The notes: generated by a model from the letters alone, not told the origin. A stretch of 54,986 bases of DNA from Candidatus Cloacimonadota bacterium (GCA_019429305.1 JAHYIR010000011.1:1-54986); one strand, 5' to 3'; counted from the first letter of the stretch, positions 18,675 to 28,154 are shown. Program-made: numbers and translations.

Positions 18675-18697
18675 GTTTAAATACCAGGTATTTAAAC
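18675..18697. repeat. 23-base palindrome upstream of the insertion sequence
   Basis: GTTTAAATACC and its exact complement GGTATTTAAAC flank a single A. It lies 190 bases left of the insertion sequence. There is no T-run, so it is not a clear terminator. It could be an operator or a decayed element end. Confidence 0.7.
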
Positions 18698-18991
18698 GAA
18701 GAGCTTTCTTAGTTTCAATTACTCTTTCTTTGGTTTCAAAACCAGCCTACTCAATTATAGTAATTTTTCTGCCTTCATCAAGCGGCATGTTAAAGTAGAT
18801 CAATAATTTTGATTAGTTTAATCCAAAAGATGTTGTATATTATATTTATACTTAACAAAAAGAACCTACTCCAAAAGAGGTAGTGTCTCAAAGGTTGGTG
18901 TAAATTAGGGAGACTTAGATGGAAAAAAAGATTGAGCCCGAACTAACTCATTGTTTTGATAGTTTTGAACAACATCAAAAAGGAGTAGATC

Positions 18992-20242
18992 ATGGCTCAA
19001 TCAAAAAAGAGAAGAACAGGGATTGAAGAAACCGTCAAGTTAATTCAACAGACGGATTCCGGAGAGTTATTGAGAGTATTGGAATTTGGTATTAAAGAGA
19101 TAATCGAGGCTGAATTGAGTGCACTATTAGGGGCAGGACCTTATGAACGATCAGAGAATCGGGTTACTCATCGTGATGGAGTGCGTAGTAGGCGTAATGT
19201 CCTTTCCACCGGATTAGGACCTGTAGAGATCGGCATACCTAAATTACGCCGGGGAAGTTTTTATCCTTCCATATTAGATCAATACAAGCGTATTGATCGA
19301 GCACTTATCAGTATCATTACAGAAGCCTATATCAATGGGGTATCAACCCGTAAGATGAACAAGATATTTTCAGAATTGGGACTTAGCGGTATTGATCGTA
19401 GTTTGGTTAGTCGTTGTGCTTCCAGAATGGATAGTGAAATAGAAGCCTGGAAAAATAGGGTTCTGGAGAAGCATTATGCCTATATCTGGCTTGATGCAAT
19501 TTACACTAAGATCAGACTTGAGAACAGAGTAGTCTCGACAGCAGTACTAATAGCACTCGGGGTTAGATCTGACGGTTATCGAGATGTGCTGGGTTTACAT
19601 CTGGGAAATCGAGAGAGCAGGACAAACTGGAAAGAGTTTTTGCAGTCATTGAAGAGTCGGGGTCTGGAGCGTTGTGAACTATGGATCGGTGATGAGCACG
19701 ACGGTCTGGTGAAATCAATAGAAGAGTGTTTCCCTGGCCAGCTTAGACAGAGATGTATGGTTCACTGGATGCGTAATGCCGGGAATAAGGTAGCAAAAAG
19801 CGATTTGGTTTGGCTTTTACCCTTATTGAAAGATGTAGTAGGCTCCAAGACCAGGGGAGCTTTTGATATAGCGTGGCAAAATCTGATAGGGAGTGTTGAG
19901 AGTAAGGAGAAAGAGAGATTACTTGATTGGCTGGATAGTACATTTCATGAGATCACAGCTTATCTTTCTTTTCCACCAGAACATTGGAGCAGAATCAAGA
20001 GTACTAATATCCTTGAAAGGTTGAATGGAGAGATCAGGCGCAGGGAACGTTGTATCCGGATCTTTCCCGATGAGAATAGTTGTATAAGATTGTTGGGAGC
20101 AATATTAGAGGATTATTCGGAAGAGTGGACGAGTAACAGAGTCTATTTCACCAGGCCACTGGATAAGATAGAAGAGCATAGATTAGAGATGATAACGGTC
20201 AAACCAGAGACCGGGGTAATGTTAAAGACCTGCTCTGCTTAG
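18992..20242 (+). CDS. IS256-family (mutator-type) transposase
   Basis: This 416-residue protein is a DDE transposase for cut/copy-and-paste of the surrounding IS. Family signs are the N-terminal ELSALLGAGPYERSE, THRDGVRSRRNVLSTGLG and PKLRRGSFYPSIL. The first catalytic Asp is in YIWLDAIYTK, the second in LWIGDEHDGL, the C...H pair in RQRCMVHWMRN, and the Glu in STNILERLNGEIRRRERCIR. AAGGAG precedes ATG 18992. The frame is intact and of full family length, so the element may still be active. Confidence 0.93.
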   Translation: MAQSKKRRTGIEETVKLIQQTDSGELLRVLEFGIKEIIEAELSALLGAGPYERSENRVTHRDGVRSRRNVLSTGLGPVEIGIPKLRRGSFYPSILDQYKRIDRALISIITEAYINGVSTRKMNKIFSELGLSGIDRSLVSRCASRMDSEIEAWKNRVLEKHYAYIWLDAIYTKIRLENRVVSTAVLIALGVRSDGYRDVLGLHLGNRESRTNWKEFLQSLKSRGLERCELWIGDEHDGLVKSIEECFPGQLRQRCMVHWMRNAGNKVAKSDLVWLLPLLKDVVGSKTRGAFDIAWQNLIGSVESKEKERLLDWLDSTFHEITAYLSFPPEHWSRIKSTNILERLNGEIRRRERCIRIFPDENSCIRLLGAILEDYSEEWTSNRVYFTRPLDKIEEHRLEMITVKPETGVMLKTCSA

Positions 20243-20255
20243 CTCCGCAGGTCTT
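20225..20255 (+). terminator. Stem-loop across the transposase stop codon
   Basis: AAGACCTGC (20225-20233) pairs perfectly with GCAGGTCTT (20247-20255) around a 13-base loop holding the TAG stop. No T-run follows. It may end the IS transcript or stabilise it. Confidence 0.5.
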
Positions 20256-20484
20256 CAAGTGAGAGATAGAACAATGAGTTGGAATTTACACCAACATTTA
20301 GGACTTGACTAGATTATATACACTCATTTCATACCTCTTTGTTAATATCTCATAAAATAGCCATAGCACAAGAGGTCAAGTGAATACTGCTTACCAAGAG
20401 AGAAACAATTATATTGAATACATTATCTAAAGGATAGGAATAATCAAGAATCTGACTAATTAAAACAATCGTTTAATTTGACTA

Positions 20485-22641
20485 TTACGATCTATAGTTC
20501 CTTCTATATTTTAAGAGCCGCAGTGAGTTCATAACGGCGAGGATTGTAACACCAACATCAGCGAAAACGGCACCCCAGATAGTTATCAAGCCCAAGCTGC
20601 CGAGTAAGAGAAAGATCCCTTTGATGCCTAAAGCAATAACAATATTTTGCCGGGCATTGTTAAGCGTTTTATGGGCAATTTCTAAAATATTAGGCAATCG
20701 CTCAATTTCATCTGTTTGTAAAACAACATCAGAAGACTCTATGGCAACAGATGAACCGATACCCCCCATAGCAATGCCCGTATCAGCTAAAGCCATAGCT
20801 GGAGCGTCATTTATTCCGTCTCCAATAAAGAGCACTTTCCCCTTTTCTTCATTTTTGAGCGTATCCATAAATCTTAACTTATCTTCCGGCAATAAGTTAG
20901 CATAATACTCCCTGATGCCTAAACTGGTTGCTAATGCAGTTGCAATATCTTCTCTGTCACCAGTCAGCATAATTATTCTCTTAATACCCCATCTTTTAAG
21001 TTTATCGATCATTTCCGGGATCTTGTTCCTAAGAGAATCAGCAAAATGAATAGTGCCAAGAAACATATTGTTTTTTGCAACACCTATCATAGTCTTGTTA
21101 TCATCATTGTCAGTAATTTCATTTGGTATAAGAATCCCTTCACTTTTCAGAAATCCCAATCTTCCCACCAGAATAGAAAGATCATTGCTACTGACCTTCA
21201 CCCCTAGACCAGGTACTTCTGAAAAGTTATAATCGTTTACCTGGTTAATATCAACTTGATCATGGTTGGAAAATAAGCGATGAAATTCAGCAAAAACAGC
21301 CAAGGCAATTGGATGGTTGGAATGAGATTCTGCCAGATATGCATTGTAAAGAAGCTCTCTTTGTTCTGTGCCGGGTACAGGATTAATTTTTGTTACAGCA
21401 ATCTTTCCTAAGGTCAATGTTCCTGTTTTATCGAGAACGATGGTTTTCGTTTTAGCCAGATTCTCTATGTAAATTCCCCCTTTAACAAGCACACCATTTT
21501 TAACCAGCACAGCCAAACCGCCAAAAAAACTTAAAGGTACAGAAATCACCAGAGCACAGGGGCAAGATATAACTAAGAAAATTAAGGCACGATAGAACCA
21601 GTCTGTAAAGGATCCGCTTGATAGAACAAAGGGAGGGATCAGAGCAATCAACATAGCCAAAGCAAGGACTACCGGAGTATAGACCTGCGCAAAGCGTGAA
21701 ATAAACCTTTCTGTTTTGGCTTTTCTGCTTTTTGCAGAACGGATGAGGTCAACAATGTGAGATATCGTAGAAGAGTCATATTTACTGGTTACCTTAATGG
21801 TTAAAGAGCTATCCAGATTAATGGCTCCGGCTTTGATCATAGTACCTTTTTTTACAGTCTCAGGAAATGATTCTCCTGTTAAAAGAGCATTGTTGATATT
21901 GGAAAACCCTTCCATAATAATACCATCAAGGGGAACTCTTTCACCCGGTTTGACAATGATCAATTCATTCACTTCCACCTGTTCGGGAAGAACTCTAACA
22001 GTCTGATTATCCTTAATGAGATTGGCATATTCTGGCTTTAGCTTCTGCAGTTGTTCTATTGAATGTTGGGAATATTCCACAATCTTACTCTCGAAATACC
22101 TGCCTATCTGATAAAAGAGCATGACAGCTACTGCTTCCATATATTCGCCGATAAAAATAGCACCTAATGTAGCAATAGTCATCAAGAGATGTTCATTAAA
22201 GAGATAGCGACTCCAGAGTTTTCTTATGGCACCTTTGATAACTTCCCGACCGATGATCAGATAACTAACTAAATAACCGGTGATCTTCAATGCCGGTATC
22301 TGAACAAGAATTGCACTGACAAAGATCAACAAACCAAGGAGACTAAATAGTATTTCACCAGTTTTTAATGAGGCAATCAGACTATCACGAAAACGATACT
22401 CTTTCTCTTTATGAGAAATAATAACTGTCTCTACTTCCGGTTCTATTTTTTTGATGATTTGATCAATTAAGGTCAATAATTCTTGTTCTTCGAACTTGCG
22501 ATTTACAAAAAGAGTTAATTCTCTGCCTAAAAAATCAAGAGTAAGACCTGTTACCCAGTCCTTTGATCGTAACGCTCGTTCTATTTCTGAAGCACAACCG
22601 GCGCATGTAAGATTATTCATCAAAAAGATGTATTTCTGCAT
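20485..22641 (-). CDS. zntA: P1B-type heavy-metal-exporting ATPase (Zn/Cd/Pb type)
   Basis: A 718-residue P-type ATPase that pumps soft divalent metals out of the cytoplasm. Residues 1-75 are one heavy-metal-binding domain with the CxxC pair C13/C16. Later come TGES (255-258, actuator), CPC (360-362, membrane metal site), DKTGT (D404 is phosphorylated) and GDGINDAP (hinge). The last helices read NIVIALGIKGIFLLL and FADVGVTILAVMNSLRLL, with the Lys and Asp typical of the P1B-2 Zn/Cd/Pb group rather than copper pumps. GAGG precedes ATG 22641. No metal-sensing repressor gene is nearby. Confidence 0.92.
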   Translation of the reverse strand: MQKYIFLMNNLTCAGCASEIERALRSKDWVTGLTLDFLGRELTLFVNRKFEEQELLTLIDQIIKKIEPEVETVIISHKEKEYRFRDSLIASLKTGEILFSLLGLLIFVSAILVQIPALKITGYLVSYLIIGREVIKGAIRKLWSRYLFNEHLLMTIATLGAIFIGEYMEAVAVMLFYQIGRYFESKIVEYSQHSIEQLQKLKPEYANLIKDNQTVRVLPEQVEVNELIIVKPGERVPLDGIIMEGFSNINNALLTGESFPETVKKGTMIKAGAINLDSSLTIKVTSKYDSSTISHIVDLIRSAKSRKAKTERFISRFAQVYTPVVLALAMLIALIPPFVLSSGSFTDWFYRALIFLVISCPCALVISVPLSFFGGLAVLVKNGVLVKGGIYIENLAKTKTIVLDKTGTLTLGKIAVTKINPVPGTEQRELLYNAYLAESHSNHPIALAVFAEFHRLFSNHDQVDINQVNDYNFSEVPGLGVKVSSNDLSILVGRLGFLKSEGILIPNEITDNDDNKTMIGVAKNNMFLGTIHFADSLRNKIPEMIDKLKRWGIKRIIMLTGDREDIATALATSLGIREYYANLLPEDKLRFMDTLKNEEKGKVLFIGDGINDAPAMALADTGIAMGGIGSSVAIESSDVVLQTDEIERLPNILEIAHKTLNNARQNIVIALGIKGIFLLLGSLGLITIWGAVFADVGVTILAVMNSLRLLKYRRNYRS

Positions 22642-22764
22642 CTAATCCTCAACTTCTTTATCATTTAATACCATAGAGACATTATAATTCTAATCTTAGG
22701 TTTAAGTATTTATTTTTTCATCTTTCCTAAGATAGAGCATCTTTATAGGTTAATATGCCGCATA

Positions 22765-22814
22765 GTTTCTTTCCACGGTCCATTCCGTAAGAAACATGGC
22801 GACCACCAGTCGCC
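22765..22814. repeat. Two adjacent hairpins between radA and the metal ATPase
   Basis: GTTTCTT/AAGAAAC with inner ACGG/CCGT (22765-22795) is followed by GGCGAC/GTCGCC with loop CACCA (22798-22814). The second resembles the GGGCGACC...GGTCGCCC dispersed repeat of many bacteria; a decayed relative may lie near 33662-33690. Function unknown. The remaining 249-base gap shows nothing else. Confidence 0.5.
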
Positions 22815-22890
22815 CTTACACCTATATATTAACAATTTGTCTGCTTTCTGGTTTTCTTCTATGCTCATCTAAGGGTTTTAATTTAGTATC

Positions 22891-24234
22891 TTATGGAAAC
22901 AGGATAGGAAAGATTTCTTCCAGAAAGGAGATCTTAGTAATCTTTTTCTTTTTACTCTCTATTTTGCTTTTGCCAGGCACAACAATACTTTCATAGCCGA
23001 GTTTTATGGCTTCCTTGATCCGTTTATCAATTTGGGAGACAGTTCTTACTTCTCCATTAAGACCAACCTCCCCGATAAAAATTGTTTGTGCAGGTAGCTG
23101 TTTATTTTCATAACTCGATATGATAGCAGCAATAAAGGGAAGATCCAGAGCAGGATCGTTAACTTTCAATCCACCAACGAGATTAACAAAAATATCTCTT
23201 TCCCGAACTTTGAGAGCGATTTTTTTTTCGATAATAGCCAACAATAGAGCTAGTTTCCGATGATCAATTCCCATTGCGATTCTTTGAGCATTTCCATAGA
23301 TCGCAGGGGTTACCAATGCCTGTACTTCTATCAGAAATGATCTTGTTCCTTCCAGAACACATCCAATTGCTGAACCTGCAGAGAGATGATCCTCCTGTAT
23401 GAAGAGGCGTGATGGATTGACAATCTCTATCAGTCCATTTTCCCGCATCTCAAAAACACCTATTTCATTTGTAGAACCAAAACGGTTTTTGGTTGCTTTA
23501 AGAATTTTCAGTTGGTTATTACTATCTCCTTCGAAATAGAGAACCGTATCGACAATGTGTTCGATCATTTTTGGTCCTGCAACCAAACCCTCTTTAGTAA
23601 TATGTCCGATGATAAAGATAGGAATATTGTTCTTTTTGGCGAATTGGGTTAAGAGCATTGTCACTTCTTTAACCTGAGCTAGGCTACCCGGAATTCCCGA
23701 TTGCTCATAACTGCCGATAGACTGTATGGAATCAATAATAGCTATTTGAGGTTTTTCTCGTTGCAGTACTTCCAGAATATGTTCAGCAGTATTTGAACAA
23801 TAGAGTTGCAACATATCGTTATCTATCCCAAGCCGATCGGCTCGATATTTTATCTGTTGTTTACTCTCCTCACCAGTGACATAAAGGGCTTTTTGACCTA
23901 AATGCCCTATCCTGTCAGCAATTTGCAGCATCAAAGTAGATTTTCCAATACCCGGTTCGCCACCAATTAAACAGACCATCCCATTGATAACTCCACCACC
24001 AAGTACACAATCAAACTCAGAAATTCCTGTCAAAACCCTCTCTTCCTGACTTAAGATAATGTCTTTCAGTAATTCGCTCTGATTATTGTTGGTATCAAGA
24101 GGTTTTTTCTTTTTACTACTTGTGCCTGTTACACTTTCAGATTCTTTGAAGCTATCCCAAGTATCGCAAATCGGGCATTTACCGCTCCATTTAGTGGTCT
24201 CATAACCACATTCCCGGCAGAAATAAGTTATCAT
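22891..24234 (-). CDS. radA: DNA repair/recombination protein RadA (Sms)
   Basis: RadA is a RecA-like hexameric motor that extends recombination intermediates and helps branch migration. From ATG 24234 it has 447 residues. There is a four-Cys zinc finger (two CxxC pairs between residues 6 and 23), Walker A GGEPGIGKST near 91-100 and the RadA-specific KNRFG near 250. A Lon-like C-terminal domain follows (GLKVNDPALDLPF, GEVGLNGEVR). AGGA lies eight bases before ATG 24234; the GTG one codon earlier is less likely. It sits 15 bases after the membrane-protein gene, so it is probably co-transcribed. Confidence 0.95.
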   Translation of the reverse strand: MITYFCRECGYETTKWSGKCPICDTWDSFKESESVTGTSSKKKKPLDTNNNQSELLKDIILSQEERVLTGISEFDCVLGGGVINGMVCLIGGEPGIGKSTLMLQIADRIGHLGQKALYVTGEESKQQIKYRADRLGIDNDMLQLYCSNTAEHILEVLQREKPQIAIIDSIQSIGSYEQSGIPGSLAQVKEVTMLLTQFAKKNNIPIFIIGHITKEGLVAGPKMIEHIVDTVLYFEGDSNNQLKILKATKNRFGSTNEIGVFEMRENGLIEIVNPSRLFIQEDHLSAGSAIGCVLEGTRSFLIEVQALVTPAIYGNAQRIAMGIDHRKLALLLAIIEKKIALKVRERDIFVNLVGGLKVNDPALDLPFIAAIISSYENKQLPAQTIFIGEVGLNGEVRTVSQIDKRIKEAIKLGYESIVVPGKSKIESKKKKITKISFLEEIFPILFP

Positions 24235-24249
24235 CACATTAATCCTGTC

Positions 24250-25176
24250 TTAGTGTTTAAACGTTCTAAACAAAATGAATCTTTGAAATAGGTATAGAGG
24301 AACGATGATCGGTGTATAGACAATGAGTGTAGAAAAGAGAACCAAGGATAAAATTCTCAGATTTATGAGAAGGTTCGATAATACTAAATTTCTGGATGAG
24401 AGTAATAAGATACTCCAAGCATATCTGGACTCCAGCATGACAAAGAAAGGCAGTAGAAGATGACGAAGTACGAGCTGGAACACATATATCGAAAAGAAAA
24501 TCAGGATGATTTTCATGAGGTAGAATAATATGATCTTAACCGACTGCTGATTAAGAAGGCGCAGTCCTCTGATCAGTGAAGATTTGAATGAATATCCCAA
24601 TGCCATTCTGGGAAGAACAAAGTCTGCCAGCCATATATTTACAATGATAGAAAGATATAGTGCCAGATTCAGGGTTTGAAAGACCAGTTGTTCCAGATTA
24701 GCTACTTCAGTCATTCTAAAGCCGGAGAGTGCTATTTGCAAAAAAATGATCAGCATCAATATTGCTATGTTAAAGAAGAAGATAGAGATAACAATGATCA
24801 GATTAGGCACAAAGAAGTTTACTCCCGTGGCATAGATCTTTTTCAGGTTCATTTGTTTTTTATGGATATTGAGAGTAAATCCTATCTCAAAGAAACAATG
24901 AATTAGCCAGTGGATAGTAACAAAGGTTATAAGAATGAACAGGTAGATGGGGACAGAGCGAAGATGATATTCAATGGTATTGTAAACCAGATAAGTAACA
25001 GACCGGGTATTAACAAACGAAAGGATCAAATTTATAGAAAACAGTATTTGAATCCCGTTCCAGCCCAGAAAGATAAATGCGAGATAGAAGGGGAGCCAGA
25101 GGACAATTTTAAGGTTATTGAGATAGTTATTCGTATCAGAGAGTGCTTGTTTCATAACCGGCAATAGATATTTCAT
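24250..25176 (-). CDS. Hypothetical multi-pass membrane protein
   Basis: I cannot assign this 308-residue protein. About six hydrophobic segments are visible, including VLWLPFYLAFIFLGW, SVPIYLFILITFVTIHWLI, LIIVISIFFFNIAILMLIIF, LALYLSIIVNIWLA, ILFYLMKIILIFFSIYVF and a C-terminal LVLFSTLIVYTPIIVPLYL. The overall look resembles bacterial proteins of unknown function annotated as glycerophosphodiester-type membrane domains. Its ATG overlaps the ribF stop (ATGA), so it is translationally coupled to ribF and lies just before radA. No catalytic motif is obvious. Confidence 0.75.
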   Translation of the reverse strand: MKYLLPVMKQALSDTNNYLNNLKIVLWLPFYLAFIFLGWNGIQILFSINLILSFVNTRSVTYLVYNTIEYHLRSVPIYLFILITFVTIHWLIHCFFEIGFTLNIHKKQMNLKKIYATGVNFFVPNLIIVISIFFFNIAILMLIIFLQIALSGFRMTEVANLEQLVFQTLNLALYLSIIVNIWLADFVLPRMALGYSFKSSLIRGLRLLNQQSVKIILFYLMKIILIFFSIYVFQLVLRHLLLPFFVMLESRYAWSILLLSSRNLVLSNLLINLRILSLVLFSTLIVYTPIIVPLYLFQRFILFRTFKH

Positions 25177-26132
25177 CTGACCTCAATATCTAAATCGGAC
25201 TCACTTCTGAGCTCTCTGATCAATGATTCTGCAGTTTGTTGGTCTCGACGGATTGCCTTTACCAATGAATCTTTATCGGGAAATTTTACTTCGTCCCGCA
25301 AACGAGTAATAAAACTCACATTTATCCTCTCGATTTTCGTTTGTACATCAAAATCGAGTAAGAAAGTTTCCACCGTTTTCTCGTCAAGCTCTTTCAGAGT
25401 CGGACAATAACCTATGTTAGTAAGACAAAAAAACTTTTTTCCATTAACAAGAGCTCTCCCTAAATATACTCCGTTGGCAGGTAATAGCTTATAGGGATCT
25501 GTTGGAAGTAGATTCAGAGTAGGATAACCGATTTTTCTACCTATGCCGGAGCCGGTTGTAACGGTTGCCTTAAGATCATAGAATCTTCCGAGATATTTTT
25601 TTGCTTCCCCAACTTCACCGACTCTGATAAGATTTCTTATTAAACTGCTGCTGACTATTTTTCCCTTGATCTTTACAGGTTTGATTAGAAAAGCTCGATA
25701 TCCGTATTTTTTCTCATTATTTTTCAGAAAATGATAATCACCCTCTCTTTTATAGCCAAAATGACAATCATAGCCAAACACGATCTCCTTCATCTTTATC
25801 TTTTCTAACAAAATTTTCCTGAGAAACTCTTCAGCTTTCATTTGAGCCATTTCTTGATCAAAATTCAGATAAACTACATGATCTATGCCTAAATCCTTAA
25901 GAATACTGGTCTTTCTCTCTTTTTCAGTTAACAGATAGGTGCTCAAAGAATCGGTTAAAATCTCCTTCGGGTGGTGATAATATGTGATTACAACCGACTC
26001 ACCCTTCATTCTTTTTGCTTGAGAAATCACCTTTTTTAGTAGTCGCTGATGCCCAAGATGTACTCCGTCAAAAGTGCCCATCGTTACAATCGGATATTGA
26101 AGATTAATGTGAGAATCTAAAAGTGAAATCAT
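25173..26132 (-). CDS. ribF: Bifunctional riboflavin kinase / FAD synthetase
   Basis: RibF makes FMN and FAD from riboflavin. From ATG 26132 the protein has 319 residues. The N-terminal nucleotidyltransferase part shows GTFDGVHLGHQRLL, FGYDCHFGYKREG and SSSLIRNLIRVGEV. The C-terminal flavokinase part shows GSGIGRKIGYPTLNL and NGVYLGRALVNG. I reject the upstream in-frame start at 26189, because ATG 26132 overlaps the truB stop as ATGA. This placement after truB is a common arrangement. Confidence 0.94.
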   Translation of the reverse strand: MISLLDSHINLQYPIVTMGTFDGVHLGHQRLLKKVISQAKRMKGESVVITYYHHPKEILTDSLSTYLLTEKERKTSILKDLGIDHVVYLNFDQEMAQMKAEEFLRKILLEKIKMKEIVFGYDCHFGYKREGDYHFLKNNEKKYGYRAFLIKPVKIKGKIVSSSLIRNLIRVGEVGEAKKYLGRFYDLKATVTTGSGIGRKIGYPTLNLLPTDPYKLLPANGVYLGRALVNGKKFFCLTNIGYCPTLKELDEKTVETFLLDFDVQTKIERINVSFITRLRDEVKFPDKDSLVKAIRRDQQTAESLIRELRSESDLDIEVR

Positions 26133-27019
26133 ACCAGAACCTTTTGAGGATGTAACACACAATCTTTTATAATGCCTATCCCGAGACAATTTTCAAGATC
26201 ATTCTCTGATAAACCGTAGACCAATACTTCGCCTGTCATACCAGACTCTTGAAGGGTAATTGTTTGCCCGTGTAAAAAGTGAATAATTTGCTTACTATCC
26301 AACCTTATCGACTGATAGGATGGTAAAACCTGAGGTACAGATTTCAAATAGTCCTGCCAATTGGTTTCACTTATATTTAGCGGAGATATTGCATCTTCTA
26401 CCGTTAGATGTCCGATCTTTGTTCGTTGCAGCGATCTTGTATAGGCAATTGTACCGAGCATTTCAGCAAAGGTCTCTGTTAAAGCTCTTATATATGTTCC
26501 TTTACTGACTTTAGTCTTATAGGTTATGATTCCTTCTTTAACTGAACAGATCTCAAAAGTATGGATCTGAATAGTTTTTTCTGTCAGGGTAAAATCCTTA
26601 CCCTCTCTCGCCAGCTTATAAGCTCGTTTACCATTAACTTTAACAGCTGAATAATTTGGTGGTATTTGAGAAGTTGTCTCTAAGATAAGTTTAGATATCT
26701 CTCTGATTTTTTGCTCAGTCAGATCAGGTATCTCTCCGGTCTCTATTGTATTACCTGTAATATCTCCCGTATCCTTTCTTAACCCGAGCTCTATCTCAAC
26801 CAGATAATCTTTGTCGAGACCAAGAAGTAATGAACTAAGACGGGTTATCTTACCGATAGTTAGGATGACAAGCCCGGTAGCAAAAGGATCTAATGTACCC
26901 GTATGCCCGATTTTTTTGATTCCGCTCTTTTTTCGTAAATCCCTTATCAGATCGAAAGTTGTCCATTCCTCCGGTTTATCGAGTAACATAAATCCAGATA
27001 AAGTTTTCATTCCGTTCAT
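26129..27019 (-). CDS. truB: tRNA pseudouridine-55 synthase
   Basis: TruB converts U55 to pseudouridine in the T-loop of tRNAs. The 296-residue protein shows LLDKPEEWTTFDLI (about 12-25), KIGHTGTLDPFATGLV with the catalytic Asp, IPPNYSAVKVNGKRAYKLAREG, and SKGTYIRALTE. The C-terminal part is shorter and less conserved, as usual. The first ATG at 27019 is preceded by GTGGGT; ATG 27010 is possible but has a poorer site. It lies 121 bases after nrnA in the rimP-to-ribF run. Confidence 0.94.
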   Translation of the reverse strand: MNGMKTLSGFMLLDKPEEWTTFDLIRDLRKKSGIKKIGHTGTLDPFATGLVILTIGKITRLSSLLLGLDKDYLVEIELGLRKDTGDITGNTIETGEIPDLTEQKIREISKLILETTSQIPPNYSAVKVNGKRAYKLAREGKDFTLTEKTIQIHTFEICSVKEGIITYKTKVSKGTYIRALTETFAEMLGTIAYTRSLQRTKIGHLTVEDAISPLNISETNWQDYLKSVPQVLPSYQSIRLDSKQIIHFLHGQTITLQESGMTGEVLVYGLSENDLENCLGIGIIKDCVLHPQKVLV

Positions 27020-27140
27020 TTACCCACTAATTATCATAGACCACATAACAACAAGTCATTATTATCATTAGTGTAAAAACATAGTAGTTTTTGTTGATTG
27101 ATGATAGTCAGCACTTACAATAATATCTCTTATTGATTTG

Positions 27141-28139
27141 CTAATCAAATACTAACTGATTTTCAATATCATGAAGAATCGTAGCTTTAATGTCTTCTAA
27201 ATTATTAGTTATTTCACAACCAGCTGCATTCATATGTCCACCACCATTATACTTGTGAGCAATGAGGTTAACATCGATAGTTTCGGATCTTAAGCTAAGA
27301 CGGTATTTGTTTTCTCCGATCTCCCTGAAATAAACAACAACTTCTACCCCGATCGGTTTTTTAACCCAATTAGTTACCTTGCTTGTTGCATCAGAGTGTA
27401 GTCCGTTGTCATCTAACATCTTTAGTGTCGAATGAAAAAATAGTACTTTCCCTGCAATATGTGTCTCTATTGTTGATAATGCCTGACCAATAAAGCGATA
27501 ATAATTAGCCGGTTTGGACAGCATGAATATCCTGGTGATCTCATAAGGTTTTATCCCAAGTCGGGTCAACTCAGCAGCTAATTCAAAAACCTTAGCATTC
27601 GTATTGCTATTAGTGAAGTTATTAGTATCGTTGAGTATTGTCACATAGATAGCTTGTGCAGACTCTTCTCTTATGTTATTGGACAGGGCTATGATCTCTT
27701 CCTTTAATGCCTGATAGATTATAGCTCCTGCAGAAACAATGTATGGGTTATTATAGAGATAGTCAACATCGTTAGCTCCATTATCTTCATGATGGTCAAT
27801 AGCAATAATCATCTCCGCCTTATCAAGCAAAGGAGCACAGATCCCCAGACGACGACGACTATGGCAATCAACTATTATAACTAGTGGATACGCTAATTGT
27901 TCATTATAGATGATAGTTTTCTCTTTAGCTTTGAGAAAATCTAAGCTGTCAAGTGCCTCTTCTTCCAGTATTATCTTGACCTGTTTATCCATGTCTTTGA
28001 GTATTTCTTGCAGTACAAGACAGGTACTTAACCCGTCTCCGTCAGGATTTTTATGGGTTAGGAGTCCGATAGAATCATATTTATTGAAAACAGATAGAAG
28101 AACCGATCTCAACTCCTCTACATTACTGATAATCTTCAT
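27141..28139 (-). CDS. nrnA: DHH-family nanoRNase / pAp phosphatase
   Basis: This 332-residue DHH/DHHA1 phosphoesterase degrades very short RNAs and 3'-phosphoadenosine 5'-phosphate. Metal-binding motifs are HKNPDGDGLS, VIIVDCHSRRR, the signature IDHHEDN, and the C-terminal NGGGHMNAAGC of DHHA1. I chose ATG 28139 because GGAG lies six bases upstream; TTG 28151 would precede that site. Location between rbfA and truB is typical. A 20-bp inverted repeat lies just upstream and may affect expression. Confidence 0.9.
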   Translation of the reverse strand: MKIISNVEELRSVLLSVFNKYDSIGLLTHKNPDGDGLSTCLVLQEILKDMDKQVKIILEEEALDSLDFLKAKEKTIIYNEQLAYPLVIIVDCHSRRRLGICAPLLDKAEMIIAIDHHEDNGANDVDYLYNNPYIVSAGAIIYQALKEEIIALSNNIREESAQAIYVTILNDTNNFTNSNTNAKVFELAAELTRLGIKPYEITRIFMLSKPANYYRFIGQALSTIETHIAGKVLFFHSTLKMLDDNGLHSDATSKVTNWVKKPIGVEVVVYFREIGENKYRLSLRSETIDVNLIAHKYNGGGHMNAAGCEITNNLEDIKATILHDIENQLVFD

Positions 28140-28154
28140 CATATTCTCCAAAAA

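Larger units (their letters stand above)
18885..20304 (+). mobile_element. Complete IS256-type insertion sequence (about 1.42 kb)
   Basis: The transposase gene is bounded by 22-base imperfect inverted repeats, 18885-18906 and 20283-20304, with 19 of 22 positions complementary and a shared core GTTGGTGTAAATT. The length fits the IS256 family. I could not find a convincing 8-9 base target duplication (GAGGTAGT on the left, TTGACTAG on the right). The insertion may therefore be old, or the ends slightly misplaced. It sits just beyond the tRNA-Lys remnant. Confidence 0.85.

Noticed and set aside
18700-18810. A short minus-strand peptide (MPLDEGRKITIIE) that might be the end of a broken gene
   Set aside because: The open stretch is too short and stops appear in all frames around it; no family could be recognised.
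18919-19026. A 35-codon ORF upstream of and overlapping the transposase start
   Set aside because: It lies in another frame, has no good ribosome site, and IS256 elements need only one protein. At most it is a leader peptide.
22796-22996. A plus-strand ORF of 66 residues with a hydrophobic start
   Set aside because: It runs antisense over the end of radA, lacks a ribosome site, and its hydrophobicity arises from the opposite strand of a Lys-rich stretch.
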